DNA of 64,000 bases, from positions 32,294,586 through 32,358,585 of the forward strand of contig NC_053140.1 of assembly GCF_016808335.1 (NCBI RefSeq), written 5' to 3'. Source of the stretch: Panicum virgatum. Taxonomy: Eukaryota > Streptophyta > Magnoliopsida > Poales > Poaceae. The stretch's first letter is position 1, and each line of letters begins with the position of its first letter. The position numbers were made by a program, and so were the translations under genes. Of the stretch, positions 13,101 to 24,569 are shown in pieces. The notes beneath the pieces were generated by a model. That model did not search any database, was not told the DNA's origin, and saw only the letters and a program-made list of their open reading frames with translations.

Positions 13101-13531
13101 AGTTGAGTCAGCCAACCTTAGAGCCTCATAGTTTGTGTTATACTTGTTGAGTACAAGTTGTGTACTCACTCTTGCCTCTTCTCTACTTTTTCCTCTTGGC
13201 TACGCTACTGCTTCTCAGTTCCTGCCGACACGAGGGAGTTCGTCCAGCGCTACCAGGACTACGAGGACTTCTTGGTGTTCGTCTCCCAGTCGACGTCCCT
13301 ATGGCGCCCTGCTTCAGCTTCGGAGAGCTTTTATCGTATTTGTATTTTCGCTTCCGCTGTATCAGACATTTTGTCATTAATGTAATAAATAACATTCGTA
13401 TTTCGATTTATTATGTCTTATTCGTGATATGTGCTGTGATACACTGTTCATTCTGTTGTATATACGTGTGACTTGATCCTGGCACGTATATGATTGCTCG
13501 GTTTATGTTCTTTTATAAACCGGGTGTTACA
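10171..13531 (+). mobile_element. solo LTR E (Tekay-like)
   Basis: A complete 3,361-bp LTR, TGTAACACCC...GGGTGTTACA, with perfect CATAC duplications at 10166-10170 and 13532-13536. It contains a TTTAAA promoter-like box near 10770, a GT...TGCAG intron-like segment near 11009-11093, a GTAAGC donor near 11223, the 90-nt open exon at 12082-12171 ending in a GC donor, the stem-loop near 13148 and the terminal exon. In this copy the TAG that ends the terminal exon reads TTG, so the frame would run on. Confidence 0.94.
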
Positions 13532-13772
13532 CATACAATATTAAAATGCAGTATGAAATTGTAATTAAAGGTGATGGGTTGTTCATGTTATACTTGCCTT
13601 CCTCGTACTGATCCTGCTGCTACTCAAAGTGGTCGGAAGACGGCTACTCCGGGTACTGGTACTGGGGCTCCTCAGATGGATCTGCGTCTACTCACGAACA
13701 CATGGCCAAAACAATAAATATACAAGCAAACACTAACAAAAACTAAGAAACAATACATCAATACATAAAAAC
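13532..13772 (-). repeat. 3' LTR of G, second piece
   Basis: The continuation of the piece ending at 10170 after removal of E. It includes the minus-strand 90-nt exon equivalent and ends at AAAAC where solo LTR C entered. Confidence 0.85.
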
Positions 13773-15138
13773 TGTAACGCCCTAGTTTAAATTTCAGCAT
13801 TTTATAATAAATTTAATTGGCTTTGTTTATTTTTCTAAGGTTTAATGTGTTTAGCATTGCATTTAATCTAATTTTGTTCCTTAAGAAATTAAAATTTTGT
13901 CATATGTTAAACTTTGTTGCTGCATTCATGCTGGAGAATTTATTTTATTTGCTTGTGTGCATAAGGTTGTTGAATTCAAATTTTTTGTTTGAATTCAAAT
14001 AGACTTGTTTGAGCTAGAAATAGAAAAGAAAACCCAAACCCCTAAACCCACACTCAACTCAACCCAGATCTGGCCCAAACGCAGTGACCAGCCCAGCTCC
14101 CTCCTCCCTCTCGGGACCGTTTCCTCCCGCCGCGGCCCGAACCACCCCGGCCTGCCCCGCACGGCCCGCAACCGCAGCGACCCACTCTCCTCCCTCCCCT
14201 GCGGCCCACAGCAGCACGCGCCCGAGCCCACGCCTCCACCTGCTCGCGCGCGGCCCACACTCGCACCTCACCGCACTGGCCCAGCCTCGCACGCCCCGCT
14301 CCGCAGCGCGCGTCGCCCCTCTCTCTCTCACTGCGCCCCCGGGCCAATCTGTTGGCGCTGCTCGCCCCCCCACAACGCCGCATGCACTCGCTGACGCCGC
14401 GACCCCACATGGCAGATTCTTCCCTTCCCTCAGTCCGTTCTCCCCGCTCGTGTCCTCTGCTCGCAGCTCCGAGTTGCCTGCTCCGCGACCCATTGCCTTG
14501 TGGGCCACCCGAGCCCAGCAGGCCCACCGACCGGTCTGCGTCGTGCCCGCCTAGACCTTCCAGAACCTACGCCCCAGCCGGTTTCTGCAGAGACCGGTGC
14601 TCGATCCACTCTCCCCGCGCGGCACCAAACCCGGCCGCAATCTCCGGCACCTTCCTTCCTGGAACGGACGCCGAGATTCCCGGTTGTCTTCTTTAAACCC
14701 CCGCGACTCCTCTGCGCCTAATCCCCATCCCGCAGCCGCCACCACAGCCCCACTTCCATGCCGCATCTTGCCGCCGGAGCAGGACCTCTGCGCCGTCGTG
14801 GAGCCGCCGCTCCGCAGCGCCCTAGCCCCTGCAAACCCTCGCGTGAGCTCCGCCTTGGACCCAGGAGCAACCCCGAGGCAGCCATCGTCGAGCTCCGCCA
14901 CTATCCCGCCGGGATTTCACCCAAGGCCCGTCATCGGTAAGTCGCGCCGCCGCCGCAATTCCTCGCCACCAGTGGTCCTCAGCCCTCTGTGACCCCTTGC
15001 TCGGCTTCGCAGCGCCACCTGGTCGCAATTTGTGCCACCCAGGAGCCCGGAGGAGTCTAGTGCCACCCGGACCACGAGCTCCTTCCCCGGCTCCGACCGA
15101 CCGCCACCGCAGAACCTCAACGCCGACGACCCTGCGCC

Positions 15139-18100
15139 ATGCCTCCATCCAAGTCCGACCCCGGTGAGCACCCCCGGCTTTTCCTTGGTCTTATGCTCTA
15201 GATGCAGCAGCCATGGCCCTTCTAGTTTCCAGCGCACGGCACACCGGCGACACAGCTCCGCCCAACGTCGTGGCGAGCCCCAGCAGAGCCTCCCCGAGCC
15301 CCGCCGTAACCCCAGGTGCATTACGCACGCAGCGCACTCCACCCTCGGCCAAACCCCGGCCCAAACCGAGTCCGGTGTAACACCCGGTTTATAAAAGAAC
15401 ATAAACCGAGCAATCATATACGTGCCAGGATCAAGTCACACGTATATACAACAGAATGAACAGTATATCATAGCACATATCACATAAAAGATATAATAAA
15501 GAGAATACGAATGTTACTTATTACAATAATGACAAAAATGTCTGATACAGCGGAAGCGAAGTACAAAATACGATAAAGACTCTCCGAAGCTGAAGCAGGG
15601 CGCCACAGGGACGTCGACTGGGAGACGAACGCCTAGAAGTCCTCGTAGTCCTGGTAGCGCTGAGCGAACTCCCTCGTGTCGGCAGGAATTGAGCAGCAGT
15701 AGCGTATCCAAGAGGAAAAAGTAGAGAAGAGGCAAGAGTGAGTACACAACTTGTACTCAACAAGTATAACACAAACTATGAGGCTCTAAGGTTGGCTGAC
15801 TCAACTGCATTAGCTTTTAATCTTGGCAAAATTTTATTAAAGCTATTTACTACGAGTTGATGAATTTCCATTAACCCAGTTACATAGTAATTAATCAGAA
15901 TTAATTATTTAACTACTGAGAACCATACCAAAACCAAGCCACCAAAGTAACCCCGAGAGGCACCTCCCTCGTCGGAAGGAGACAACCCAACTAATCAAAA
16001 GGAGGATCTGGGCCGCTCATAACCGTGAGCATGGCTAGTATACCAGTTTTACACTCTGCAGAGGTTGCACATCTTTACCCACAAGTCGTGAGCTACGCTA
16101 GAGGTTCATCACACTTCCTTAGGTGAGATGACTAGCGACTCACTACGAGGCCTTTACAAAGAATCTCGTTGGTAGGGAGTAACCGCGAGGGTGGATCGAC
16201 GACTATGGAGCAGGTCTAGTGGGCGTCAAGACACGAAGCACAGACGAAGCCACTCAGCACGAGGGCCATAGAAGCTTACCGCCCCTGCCCCGTAGGTAAG
16301 TTACTCCAAACCAAAAAGATCTAATTATTACGCCAAGTCTATCCCATTCTAGCCTTGTGGTAGCGCTGTTGTCCCAGGTTGTCGCTCTATGAACCGGTCC
16401 TTATGGAGAGTGGCCAAACAAGCACTAAGCACCGGGCTGGCCCCCTAAACCATGTTTCTACAATATCCATATTTTAACGAGACGTGAGCCACTCAAGCAC
16501 GAAGCACAGAGGGCCACTCTCAGAATTAAGTTCAAGTAAACCATTAATCAAATTAATTAAAAAGGACCAGAATGTGTTATAGCGTAGCAACCTAGCACAA
16601 CTAACCAAAATGCAACCCAAAGGTATATATAAAGGATATAAAGTGGCTAGGAAAGTCCTTATAGGCATACAGTATTAAAATGCAGTATGAAATTATAATT
16701 AAAGGTGATAGGTGGTGTTCATGTTATACTTGCCTTCCTCGTACTGCAAAACAGCTTGGTGTTCATGTTATACGCGTGGTTTTTGGCCGTTGGATCTAGA
16801 TCTGATGGCTTGGATCAAAACAGCTTGGGTTCTAATCTCGGCCGTCCATCCGATATCGGGCGGCCAGGGCGGATCGGGCGCGTGGGGGCGGCGCGGCTCA
16901 CCGAAACTCCCTATTCCGCGGCGGCGCGGGTCGGCTCGTGGTGCTCCTGCGGGGGCCTCACGGGGGTCAGGGGGGCTTCGAAGTCGCCGGCGGCGAGGAA
17001 ATCGCAGGGGCGATGGTGCTCACCTGGGGCGGGTCCGGGTGGAAAATCCCGAGCGACCGCGGAGCAACGGGATGCGAAGGCGGCCGGAGATGCTCCTGGT
17101 TCCACGAAGGGGGATCCTGCGGCGGCCGGTGGAGGCTGGGAGACTGTGGCGTGGCCAGTCCGCGGCGGAGTAGGGGAGCGGCAGGGCAGAGCGGCGTGGA
17201 GGCGGCGGCTAGGGTTGGAGCGGCTGCGGCAGGGCGAGGTGGTGGGCGCAGAGGGCCACGGGGCCACTTTAAGAAGACCCGGGCATCTTGGGCGGGCGTG
17301 CCCCGGAAGGAAATCTCGCCGGGAATCCAGGCGGGACTGGCGCGGCCGTTGCGCGAGCACTGCGCGGGGGAGACGAACCTGCCAGTGGGGCTGGGAGGTC
17401 AGCGGGGTGAGGCGGGGCGCGTGCTCGCGGGCTGAGCACCGCGCGGGTGTGCTGACGTGCGGGCCCAGAGCATCGGTGGGAGAGGGGGGGCGCGGCCGCG
17501 GGGGAAGCGGAGCGCTGGACTGGGCCGGGCGCGTGCTGCTGTGGGCCGCAGGGGAGAGAGCGGGCCCGCGCTGGGCTGGTGTGGGCCGTGGAGATGGGTT
17601 GGGCCGGTGCTGGGTTGAGTTTGGTTTTGGGTTTGTTTTCTATTTCTATTTCTTTTGCAAACTCACACAAACTAGTTTGAATTCAAACAAATTTGAATTC
17701 AAACTCCCTAGCACTCAACCAAAATAAACAAAATATGCACCAGCATGAATGCAACAACAAAATTTAAACCTATGCTAAAATTTTAATTACTTATAGAACA
17801 AAAATTTAGATTAAATGCCAACTAAACACAATAAACCTTAGAAATTTGAATAAAACCATTTAAATTTATTAATAAATGCTGGAATTTAAATTAGGGTGTT
17901 ACATCCGGTAGCCCCCAGTTCACTTTCTCCGGCCGGGCGCCGCCGCGGAGCATAACTCCAGCGACCCAGCGCCGCCGCCCGCGCCCCCAAAAGCCTGTGA
18001 CCGCCCGATCTGAAACCTAGGGCCCAGATTAGATCGTAGTCCGAATAGATCTGACCCGCTAGATCCAAATCCTACGGCCGAGATCTGTAGATACCGGTTC

Positions 18101-19744
18101 GCTGTGGCCATCTTGCTAAAGAGTCCCTCCCCTTCCTTGAAATCAACCCGCCATCCTGGATAGTTCAAAAATAATTACAGTTGGGCCCAGTTTTTAGCTG
18201 ATAACCCCCTGGCTTTTCTCAGAATAGAACCCACCATCCAGGCTTAGTCTTTTTGCGAGTTAGACCCTAGAGTTTTAGTTTAATTACATTTTAGTCCCCA
18301 GTTTTACCCAGAAACCCCCTGGAACTCTAGTTTTCTTACAAATAGGTCCCTGGAACTTGTTTTAGGCCTAAATTATGTGTTTTAGCTCCGTTTTAGGCGT
18401 TCTTTATATCCACGCGATCATTGTAACGCGTACAATAGTTTTAGACTAGTTTAGTGTGCCATTTTTATGTATTGATGTACTGTTTCTTAGTTTTTGTTAG
18501 TGTTTGCTTGTATGCTTATTGTTGTACATTGATTTGGCCATGTGTTCGTGAGTAGACGCTGATCCATCTGAGGAGCCCCAGTACCAGTACCCGGAGCAGC
18601 CGTCTTCCGACCACTTTGAGCAGCAGCAGGAGCTATACGAGGAAGGCAAGTATAACAGGAACACCACCTATCACTTAAAATACATTGTCATACTGCATTT
18701 TAATACTGTATGCCTATAAGGACCGTCCTAGCCACTTTATATCCTTTATATATATACCTTTGGGTTGCATTTTGGTTAGTTATGCTAGGTTGCTACGCTA
18801 TAACACGCTTGGTCCTTTTTAATTAAATTGATTAATGGTTTATGCAACTTAATTCTGAGAGTGGCCCTCTGTGTTGGTTTGAGTGGCTCACGTCTCGTTA
18901 AAATTGGTTTTGTTAGAAACATGGTTTAGGGGGCCAGCACGGTGCTTAGTGCTTGGTTGGCCACTCTCCATAAGGACCGGTTCATAGAGCGACAACCTGG
19001 GATAACAACACTACCACAAGGCTAGAATGGGATAGACTTGGCGTAATAATTAGGTCTTTTTGGTCGGGAGTAACTTACCTGTGGGGCAAGGGTGGTAAGC
19101 TTGTATGGCCCTCATGCTGAGTGGCTTCGTCTGTGCTTTATGTTGCACCATATGTGCTTGACGCCCACTAGACCTGCTCCATAGTCGCCGATCCGACCCT
19201 CGCGGTTACTCCTTACCAACAAGATTCTTTGTAAAGGCCTCGTAGTGAGTTTGCTAGTCATCTCACCTAAGGAAGTGTGATGAACCTCTAGCGTAGCTCA
19301 CTTCTTGTGGGTAAAGATGTGCAACCTCTGCAGAGTGTAAAACTGGTATACTAGCCGTGCTCACGGTCATGAACGGCCCAGATCCTCCTTTTGATTAGTG
19401 GGGTTATCTTCCTTTGGCGAGGCAGGTTCCCTGGGTGGCTTGGTTCAATCTGGTTTACAGTAGTTTCATAATTAATTCTGATTAATTACTATGTAATTGG
19501 GTTAATGGTAATCCATCAACTTATAGTAATTAGTCTTAATAAAACTTTGCCAACACTTAAAAGCTAATGCAGTTGAGTCAGCCAACCTTAGAGCCTCATA
19601 GTTTGTGTTATACTTGTTGAGTACAAGTTGTGTACTCACTCTTGCCTCTTCTCTACTTTTTCTTCTTGGATACGCTACTGCTGCTCAGTTCCTGCCGAGG
19701 CGAGGGAGTTCACTCAGAGCTACCAGGAGTATGAGGACTTCTAG
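15139..19744 (+). other. candidate spliced small gene inside LTR C
   Basis: Three segments join into one open frame of 56 codons plus stop. They are 15139-15163 (ATG, then donor G|GTGAGC), 18556-18645 (after GAGTAG, ending GAAG before the GC donor GCAAGT) and 19689-19744 (after CTGCTCAG, ending TAG). The predicted product is acidic and rich in Glu, Gln and Tyr (for example EEPQYQYPEQPSS and a C-terminal REFTQSYQEYEDF). The middle segment is exactly 90 nt in A, E, C, L and H despite substitutions. The ATG is seen only here: L has ACG at the same place, and A and E differ more. Translation from this start is therefore doubtful, although the frame stays open upstream in A and L. Function unknown. 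The splice sites are inferred, not observed. Confidence 0.35.
15376..17903 (-). mobile_element. solo LTR K (Tekay-like) with an internal deletion
   Basis: A minus-strand LTR with perfect TCCGG duplications at 15371-15375 and 17904-17908. At 2,528 bp it is roughly 900 bp shorter than its relatives. The missing part lies between CCTCGTACTG (ending near 16745) and sequence at about 16774, removing the 90-nt exon and the T-rich intron-like block. The scar is filled with pieces copied from both sides (see findings). The 340-codon frame at 16705-17727 is the antisense of the GC-rich block and not a gene. Confidence 0.93.
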
Positions 19745-20000
19745 GCGTTCGTCTCCCAGTCGACGTCCCTGTGGCGCCCTGCTCAGCTTCGGAGAGTTTT
19801 ATCGTATTTTGTATTACGCTTCCGCTTTATCAGACATTTTTTGTCATTAATGTAATAAATAACATTCGTACTCGTTTTACTATGTCTTATTCGTGATATG
19901 TGCTATGATATACTGTTCATTTTGTTGTATATACGTGTGACTTGATCCTGGCACGTATATGATTGCTCGGTTTATGTTCTTTTATAAACCGGGTGTTACA

Positions 20001-20497
20001 AGAACAGCACACTAAACTAGTATAAAACTATTCTACGTGTTACAATGATCGCGTGGATACAAAGAACGCTTAAAACGGAGCTAGAACACAAAATCTAGGC
20101 CTAAAACAAGTTCCAGGGACCTATTTGTAAGAAAACTGGAGTTCCAGGGGGTTTCTGGGCAAAAACCGAGGACTAAAACATAATTAAACTACAACTCTGG
20201 GGTCTAACTCGCAAAAAGGGCAGGCCTGGATGGCGGGTTCAAATTCTAGAAAAGTCAGGGGGCTGGGTGTTAAAGTTTGGACTAAACTGCAAATACTTTT
20301 GACTATATGTGGACTGCGGGTTGATTAGCAAATATTCCAGGGACTCTTTAACAAAATGGCCAGGTGAAGGGGTATGTTTAGATATCGGCCGTAGGATTTG
20401 GATCTGAGGGTTAGGATTCGATGGGTTATGGATCTAATCGTGGGCGTCCATCTGAGATCGGGTGGTCAGGGGGTTCGGGCGCACGGGGCGGCGGCGG
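20001..20497 (-). repeat. 3' LTR of G, third piece
   Basis: Continues the piece ending at 13772 once C is removed. It runs through the T-rich intron-like block and into the GC-rich block, ending at GGCGG (20493-20497), where element A inserted. Confidence 0.85.
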
Positions 20498-21199
20498 TGT
20501 AACACCCTAATTTAAATTTCAGCATTTAATAATAAATTTAATTGGCTTTATTTAATTTTCTAAGGTTTATTGTGTTAGACCTGCATTTAATCTATAATTT
20601 TGTTCCTTAAGTAATTAAAATTTTATCATAGGTTTAAATTTTGGTGTTGCATTCATGCTGGTGCATAGTTTTAATTATTTGAGTTTGGTTTGAATTCAAA
20701 TTTGTATTTGAATTCAAACTTTGTTTGAATTAGAAATAGAAAAGAGAGAGGAAATAGAAAAAGAAAAGGAAAATAGAAACCTAATAGGGAACCCAAACCC
20801 AGCCCAGCAACCCCGGCCCAACCCCTCTCCGCGGGCCCAATCCGTTCTCACCCTTACCCCACACGCGGCCCGATCCCGCATGGCCCAGCGCGGCCCGCTC
20901 ACCCCTCACCCTCCGCACGGACCCGCAGCGCCATGGCCCAGCTCGCGCAGCACCCTCCACGCTCTCACCGCCCGCTCTCGCTCTCCCCTCGTGCGCGCGC
21001 GCGCTCTCCCTGACAAGGGTGGCCCACCCGTCTGCCGCTCCTCCGCGCGATGCGCATCGCCCGCTCTCGCTCGCCCAGCCGCTGATAGCGCGGGCCCGCC
21101 TGTCATCCCCACCCCCGCCTTCCCCGTGCTGCAATGGCCGCGCCGCAATCCCCGCCGGGATCACAACGGGCGCGCCTCCCCAAGATCCCCGGCGCCTTC

Positions 21200-21205
21200 T
21201 TTAAA
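21200..21205 (+). promoter_or_regulatory. TATA-like box in the LTR of A
   Basis: TTTAAA follows CGGCGCCTTC in the GC-rich block. The same CTTTAAAC context is kept in J, E, C and the 3' LTR of H. It lies about 110 bp before the first putative splice donor. The position suits an LTR core promoter, but no transcription start is visible from sequence. Confidence 0.4.
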
Positions 21206-21387
21206 CCCCCGCGGACCTCTTGCGTCCAGCCTATCCCACAGCACAGCCCCACAACCCTAGCCGCCGCCCTGCCTCTGCTCGGAGCGGAGCGCCGCCGCGA
21301 CCTCCACGCCGGTGAGTCCTTGCGCCGCCACAATCCTTCATCTCCGGTGACCACTGGATCTCTTTGACCCCTTCACCGGCTTCGCAG

Positions 21388-23747
21388 ATCGACCCCGAGG
21401 CTCCCCGTGGAGTGCAGAGGACCGGAGCACCGCTACATCGACTCCGCCCGCGTGCAGCCCGGAGCGCCACCGCCGGACTTCACCGTCAACACCCCTGCGC
21501 CGGTCCTTTCCCCAATTCCAAGCCTCGGTGAGCACTAGCCCGGCCTTCTTTGGCTTTTGCGCTAGCTAGTTTAGCCCGTGGTGCACCTAGGAGCCTGGAC
21601 CTCGCACGCCGGCGTCTCGCCGCCGCAGCTCCGCCGTGGCGGATGTCTGCAGCCCTGCACCCTCGCACAACCTCTGCACAGGCGTGCCGAGCCTTGCGCA
21701 AGTCGCATGACCCTATTGCACGCGCATCCGAGCCACAGAGCGGCCTGCACGCCGCACCCCGGCGAGCTCCGAGGCCCAGCGCCGCCCCTCGCCGTGCCAA
21801 GGTCCGACCAGGCCCCAATCCACCGTTCCTTTGCCTCGGGTGGATTACGCATATCGCGTAGTACCTTCCCGACCCAAACCACGCTCGAAACGACCCCCGG
21901 AGCACCGGTTTTGGTGAACTCCGGTGAGTCCTAAGCCGCGCCGCCGCGGGATTCGTCGCCGGCGGTAGCGCGCCGCCGCCCCGCGCGCCCAAAGCCCCAG
22001 GACCATCCGATTTGTTTCGGACGCACGCGATTAGATCCAAAGGCCATCAAACCCGAGCCATCCGATCCAGATCCGAGCGCCCAGATTCAAAGATACCGGT
22101 TCGGCCTGTCTCATTTGCTAAAGAGCCCCTTAGCTTTTCGAGATTCAACCCGCAGTCCATCAGTGTTCAAAAATATTTCCAGATCCGCCCCTGCTTTTAC
22201 GTTTTACACCCTGAGTTCCTTTAAATTAGAACCCGCAGTCCACCCTTGGCAGTTTTGCGTGCTAACCCCTGCAGCTAAGGTTTAATTATGTTTAGGCCCC
22301 CGGTTTTGCCCAGAAACCCCCTAGAACTCCAGTTTTCTTACAAATAGGTCCCTAGTTTTTGTTTTTAGCGTAGATTATGCATTTTAACTCCATTTTAAGC
22401 GTTCTTTTTGTCCACGCGATCGTTGTGACACATAGAATAGTTTTAGACTAGTTTATTGTGCTGTTTCTATGTATTGGTGTACTGTTTCTTAGTTTTTGCT
22501 ATTGTTTGCATGTATATTTATGTTGTGCCTTGTTTTCGGCCATGTGTTTGTGAGTAGACGTTGATCCATCTGAGGAGCCCCAGTATCAGTACCAAGAGCA
22601 GCCATCTTCCGAGCACTTTGAGCAGCAGCAGGAGCAGTACGAGGAAGGCAAGTATAACATGAACAACCTATCACCTTTAAATACATTTTCATACTGCATT
22701 TTAATACTGTATGCCTATAAGGACTTTCCTAGCCACTTTATATCCTTTATATATACCTTTGGGTTGCATTTTGGTTACTTGTGCTAGGTTGCTGCGCTAT
22801 AACACATTCTGGTCCTTTTAATTAAATTGATTAATGGTTTACTTGAACTTAATTCTGAGAGTGGCCCTCTATGTGGATGAGTAGCTCACGTCTCGTTAAA
22901 AGATGGTTTTTGTAGAAACATGGCTTAGGGGGCCAGCACGGTGCTTAGTGCTTCGTTGGCCACTCTCCATAAGGACCGGTTCATAGAGCGACAACCTGGG
23001 ACAACAGCGCTACCACAAGGCTAGAATGGGATAGACTTGGCTTACTAATTAGGTCTTTTTGGTTTGGAGTAATTTACCTGCGGGGCAAGAGTAGTAAGCT
23101 TCAATGGTCCCTGCTCCTCCGGCTTGGTCGGTGCTAGGATTGCGCTCCGGTGCTTGTAGCCCTGGAGGTGGGCCCCATCGTCGCTGACCTAACTCTCGCG
23201 GTTACGCCTTACCAACGAGATTCTTTGTAATGGCCTCGTAGTGAGTCGCTAGTCATCTCACCTAAGGAAGTGTGATTAACAACTAGCGTAGCTCACGACT
23301 TGTGGGTAAAGATTTGCAACCTCTGCAGAGTGTAAAACTGGTAAACTAGCCGTGCTCACGGTCATGAGCGGCCCAGATCCTCCTTTTGATTAGTGGGGTT
23401 ATCTCCTTCCGACGAGGGAGGTGCCTCTCGGGGTTACCTTGGTGGTTTCGGTTTGGTTCTCAGTAGTATCATGATTAAATTTGACTAATTACTATGTAAC
23501 TGGGTTAATGGTAATTCATCAACTTATAGTAAATAGTTTTAATAAAATTTTGACAAGACTTAAAAGCTAATGCAGTTGAGTCAGCCAACCTTAGAGCCTC
23601 ATAGTTTGTGTTATACTTGTTGAGTACAAGTCGTGTACTCACCCTTGCCTCTTCTCTACTTTTTCCTCTTGGCTACGCTACTGCTTCTCAGTTCCTGCCG
23701 ACACGAGGGAGTTCGCTCAGCGCTACCAGGACTACGAGGACTTCTAG
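21388..23747 (+). other. candidate spliced reading frame in the 5' LTR of A
   Basis: Segments 21388-21527, 22558-22647 and 23692-23747, joined at GCAG|, G|GTGAGC, TAG|, G|GCAAGT and CAG|, give one uninterrupted frame ending at TAG (23745-23747). The frame is open through the whole first segment. No ATG precedes it in this copy, so either an upstream exon or a non-AUG start would be needed, or the frame is a relic. The deduced middle part is acidic and Gln/Tyr-rich, and the C-terminus reads REFAQRYQDYEDF. Sites are inferred from conservation among LTR copies. No protein family recognised. Confidence 0.3.
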
Positions 23748-24004
23748 GCGTTCGTCTCCCAGTCGACGTCCCTGTGGCGCCCTGCTCAGCTTCGGAGAGT
23801 TTTTACCATATTTGTACTTCGCTTCCGCTGTATCAGACATTTGTCATTAATGTAATAAATAACATTCCTACTCTCTTTATTATATCTTTTTACGTGATAT
23901 GTGCTATGATATACTGTTCATTCTGTTGTATATACGTGTGACTTGATCCTGGCACGTATATGATTGCTCGGTTTATGTCCTTTTATAAACCGGGTGTTAC
24001 AGAG

Positions 24005-24022
24005 TGGTATCAGAGCCAGGTT
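24005..24022 (+). promoter_or_regulatory. primer binding site of A (initiator tRNA-Met)
   Basis: TGGTATCAGAGCCAGGTT begins 3 nt after the LTR end and is complementary to the 3' end of plant initiator tRNA-Met over 18 nt. It sets the reverse-transcription start and proves that 20498-24001 is a 5' LTR. Confidence 0.95.
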
Positions 24023-24569
24023 GACTGTAGGACGAAGCCTAGATAGAACTGGTCGAGTTTTAGGACTTCTTCTCTCCAATCCTTGTCTGCTGAAACTATT
24101 TTACTATTATACCCCTTGAATTCTATGACTTTTACTCGTCTTGCCTTGATTTCTCTCTCTAAAGAATAGTTTTCGTAGATTTGGCCTGAATCAGTCATCT
24201 GACCACCATGAGTAAGCTAGGTGACCCTTTTATAATAATACGATAGCACGATCCGCGACGCGTTGTGTTAGTCGAGTCGTATGTTAAACTCGGCTAAGTC
24301 GTGAAAATTGTCTGCTTGTTATTATGCTACATGTTTGATTTGGATTTTTGAATGATTGCATAGCTTAGTAGTTTAAATTTGTTTAAAGAAAATCACTCTT
24401 ATGTTAAGTTAACTAATTAATAAAATGGATTAGAACGTTGGGGGTAAAACAGTCCACTCTATTCCGTCTACTTTATCAGGTCTGAGTCTTTTTACGCAAA
24501 GAGTTATCGTATCCATCTGAATTTATTCCTGCAATATCCTTACTCGTGAAATCTTTTGTCCAAAATTAG
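24023..24569 (+). other. untranslated leader of A
   Basis: About 550 bp with no coding frame, AT-rich toward the end. The last bases before the gag ATG read AAAATTAG in A and AAAATCAG in F. An AG directly before the start codon could act as a splice acceptor (see findings). Confidence 0.7.

Larger units (their letters stand above)
13773..20000 (+). mobile_element. solo LTR C (Tekay-like), itself interrupted by K
   Basis: The LTR starts at 13773 (TGTAACGCCC, one change from the consensus) and ends at 20000. The flanks are AAAAC (13768-13772) and AGAAC (20001-20005), a duplication with one mismatch. Solo LTR K occupies 15376-17903, leaving about 3.7 kb of LTR C. C keeps the most complete candidate spliced small gene of any LTR in the window (separate entry), and K sits in its second intron. 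Confidence 0.92.
20498..24001 (+). repeat. 5' LTR of A
   Basis: 3,504 bp, TGTAACACCC to GGGTGTTACA. Order of parts: AT-rich start; GC-rich block with TTTAAA at about 21200; intron-like segment 21312-21387; exon-like segment 21388-21527; T-rich block; 90-nt exon 22558-22647; conserved central block; stem-loop 23621-23641; terminal exon 23692-23747. It faces gag and is the only LTR positioned to drive transcription into the A/F inverted repeat. Confidence 0.93.

Noticed and set aside
16705..17727. 340-codon frame in LTR K
   Set aside because: Antisense to the GC-rich LTR block, begins in repair filler, and has no counterpart in other copies.
24005..24022. A tRNA-Met gene at the LTR end
   Set aside because: Only the 18 nt complementary to the tRNA 3' end are present, so it is a primer binding site.
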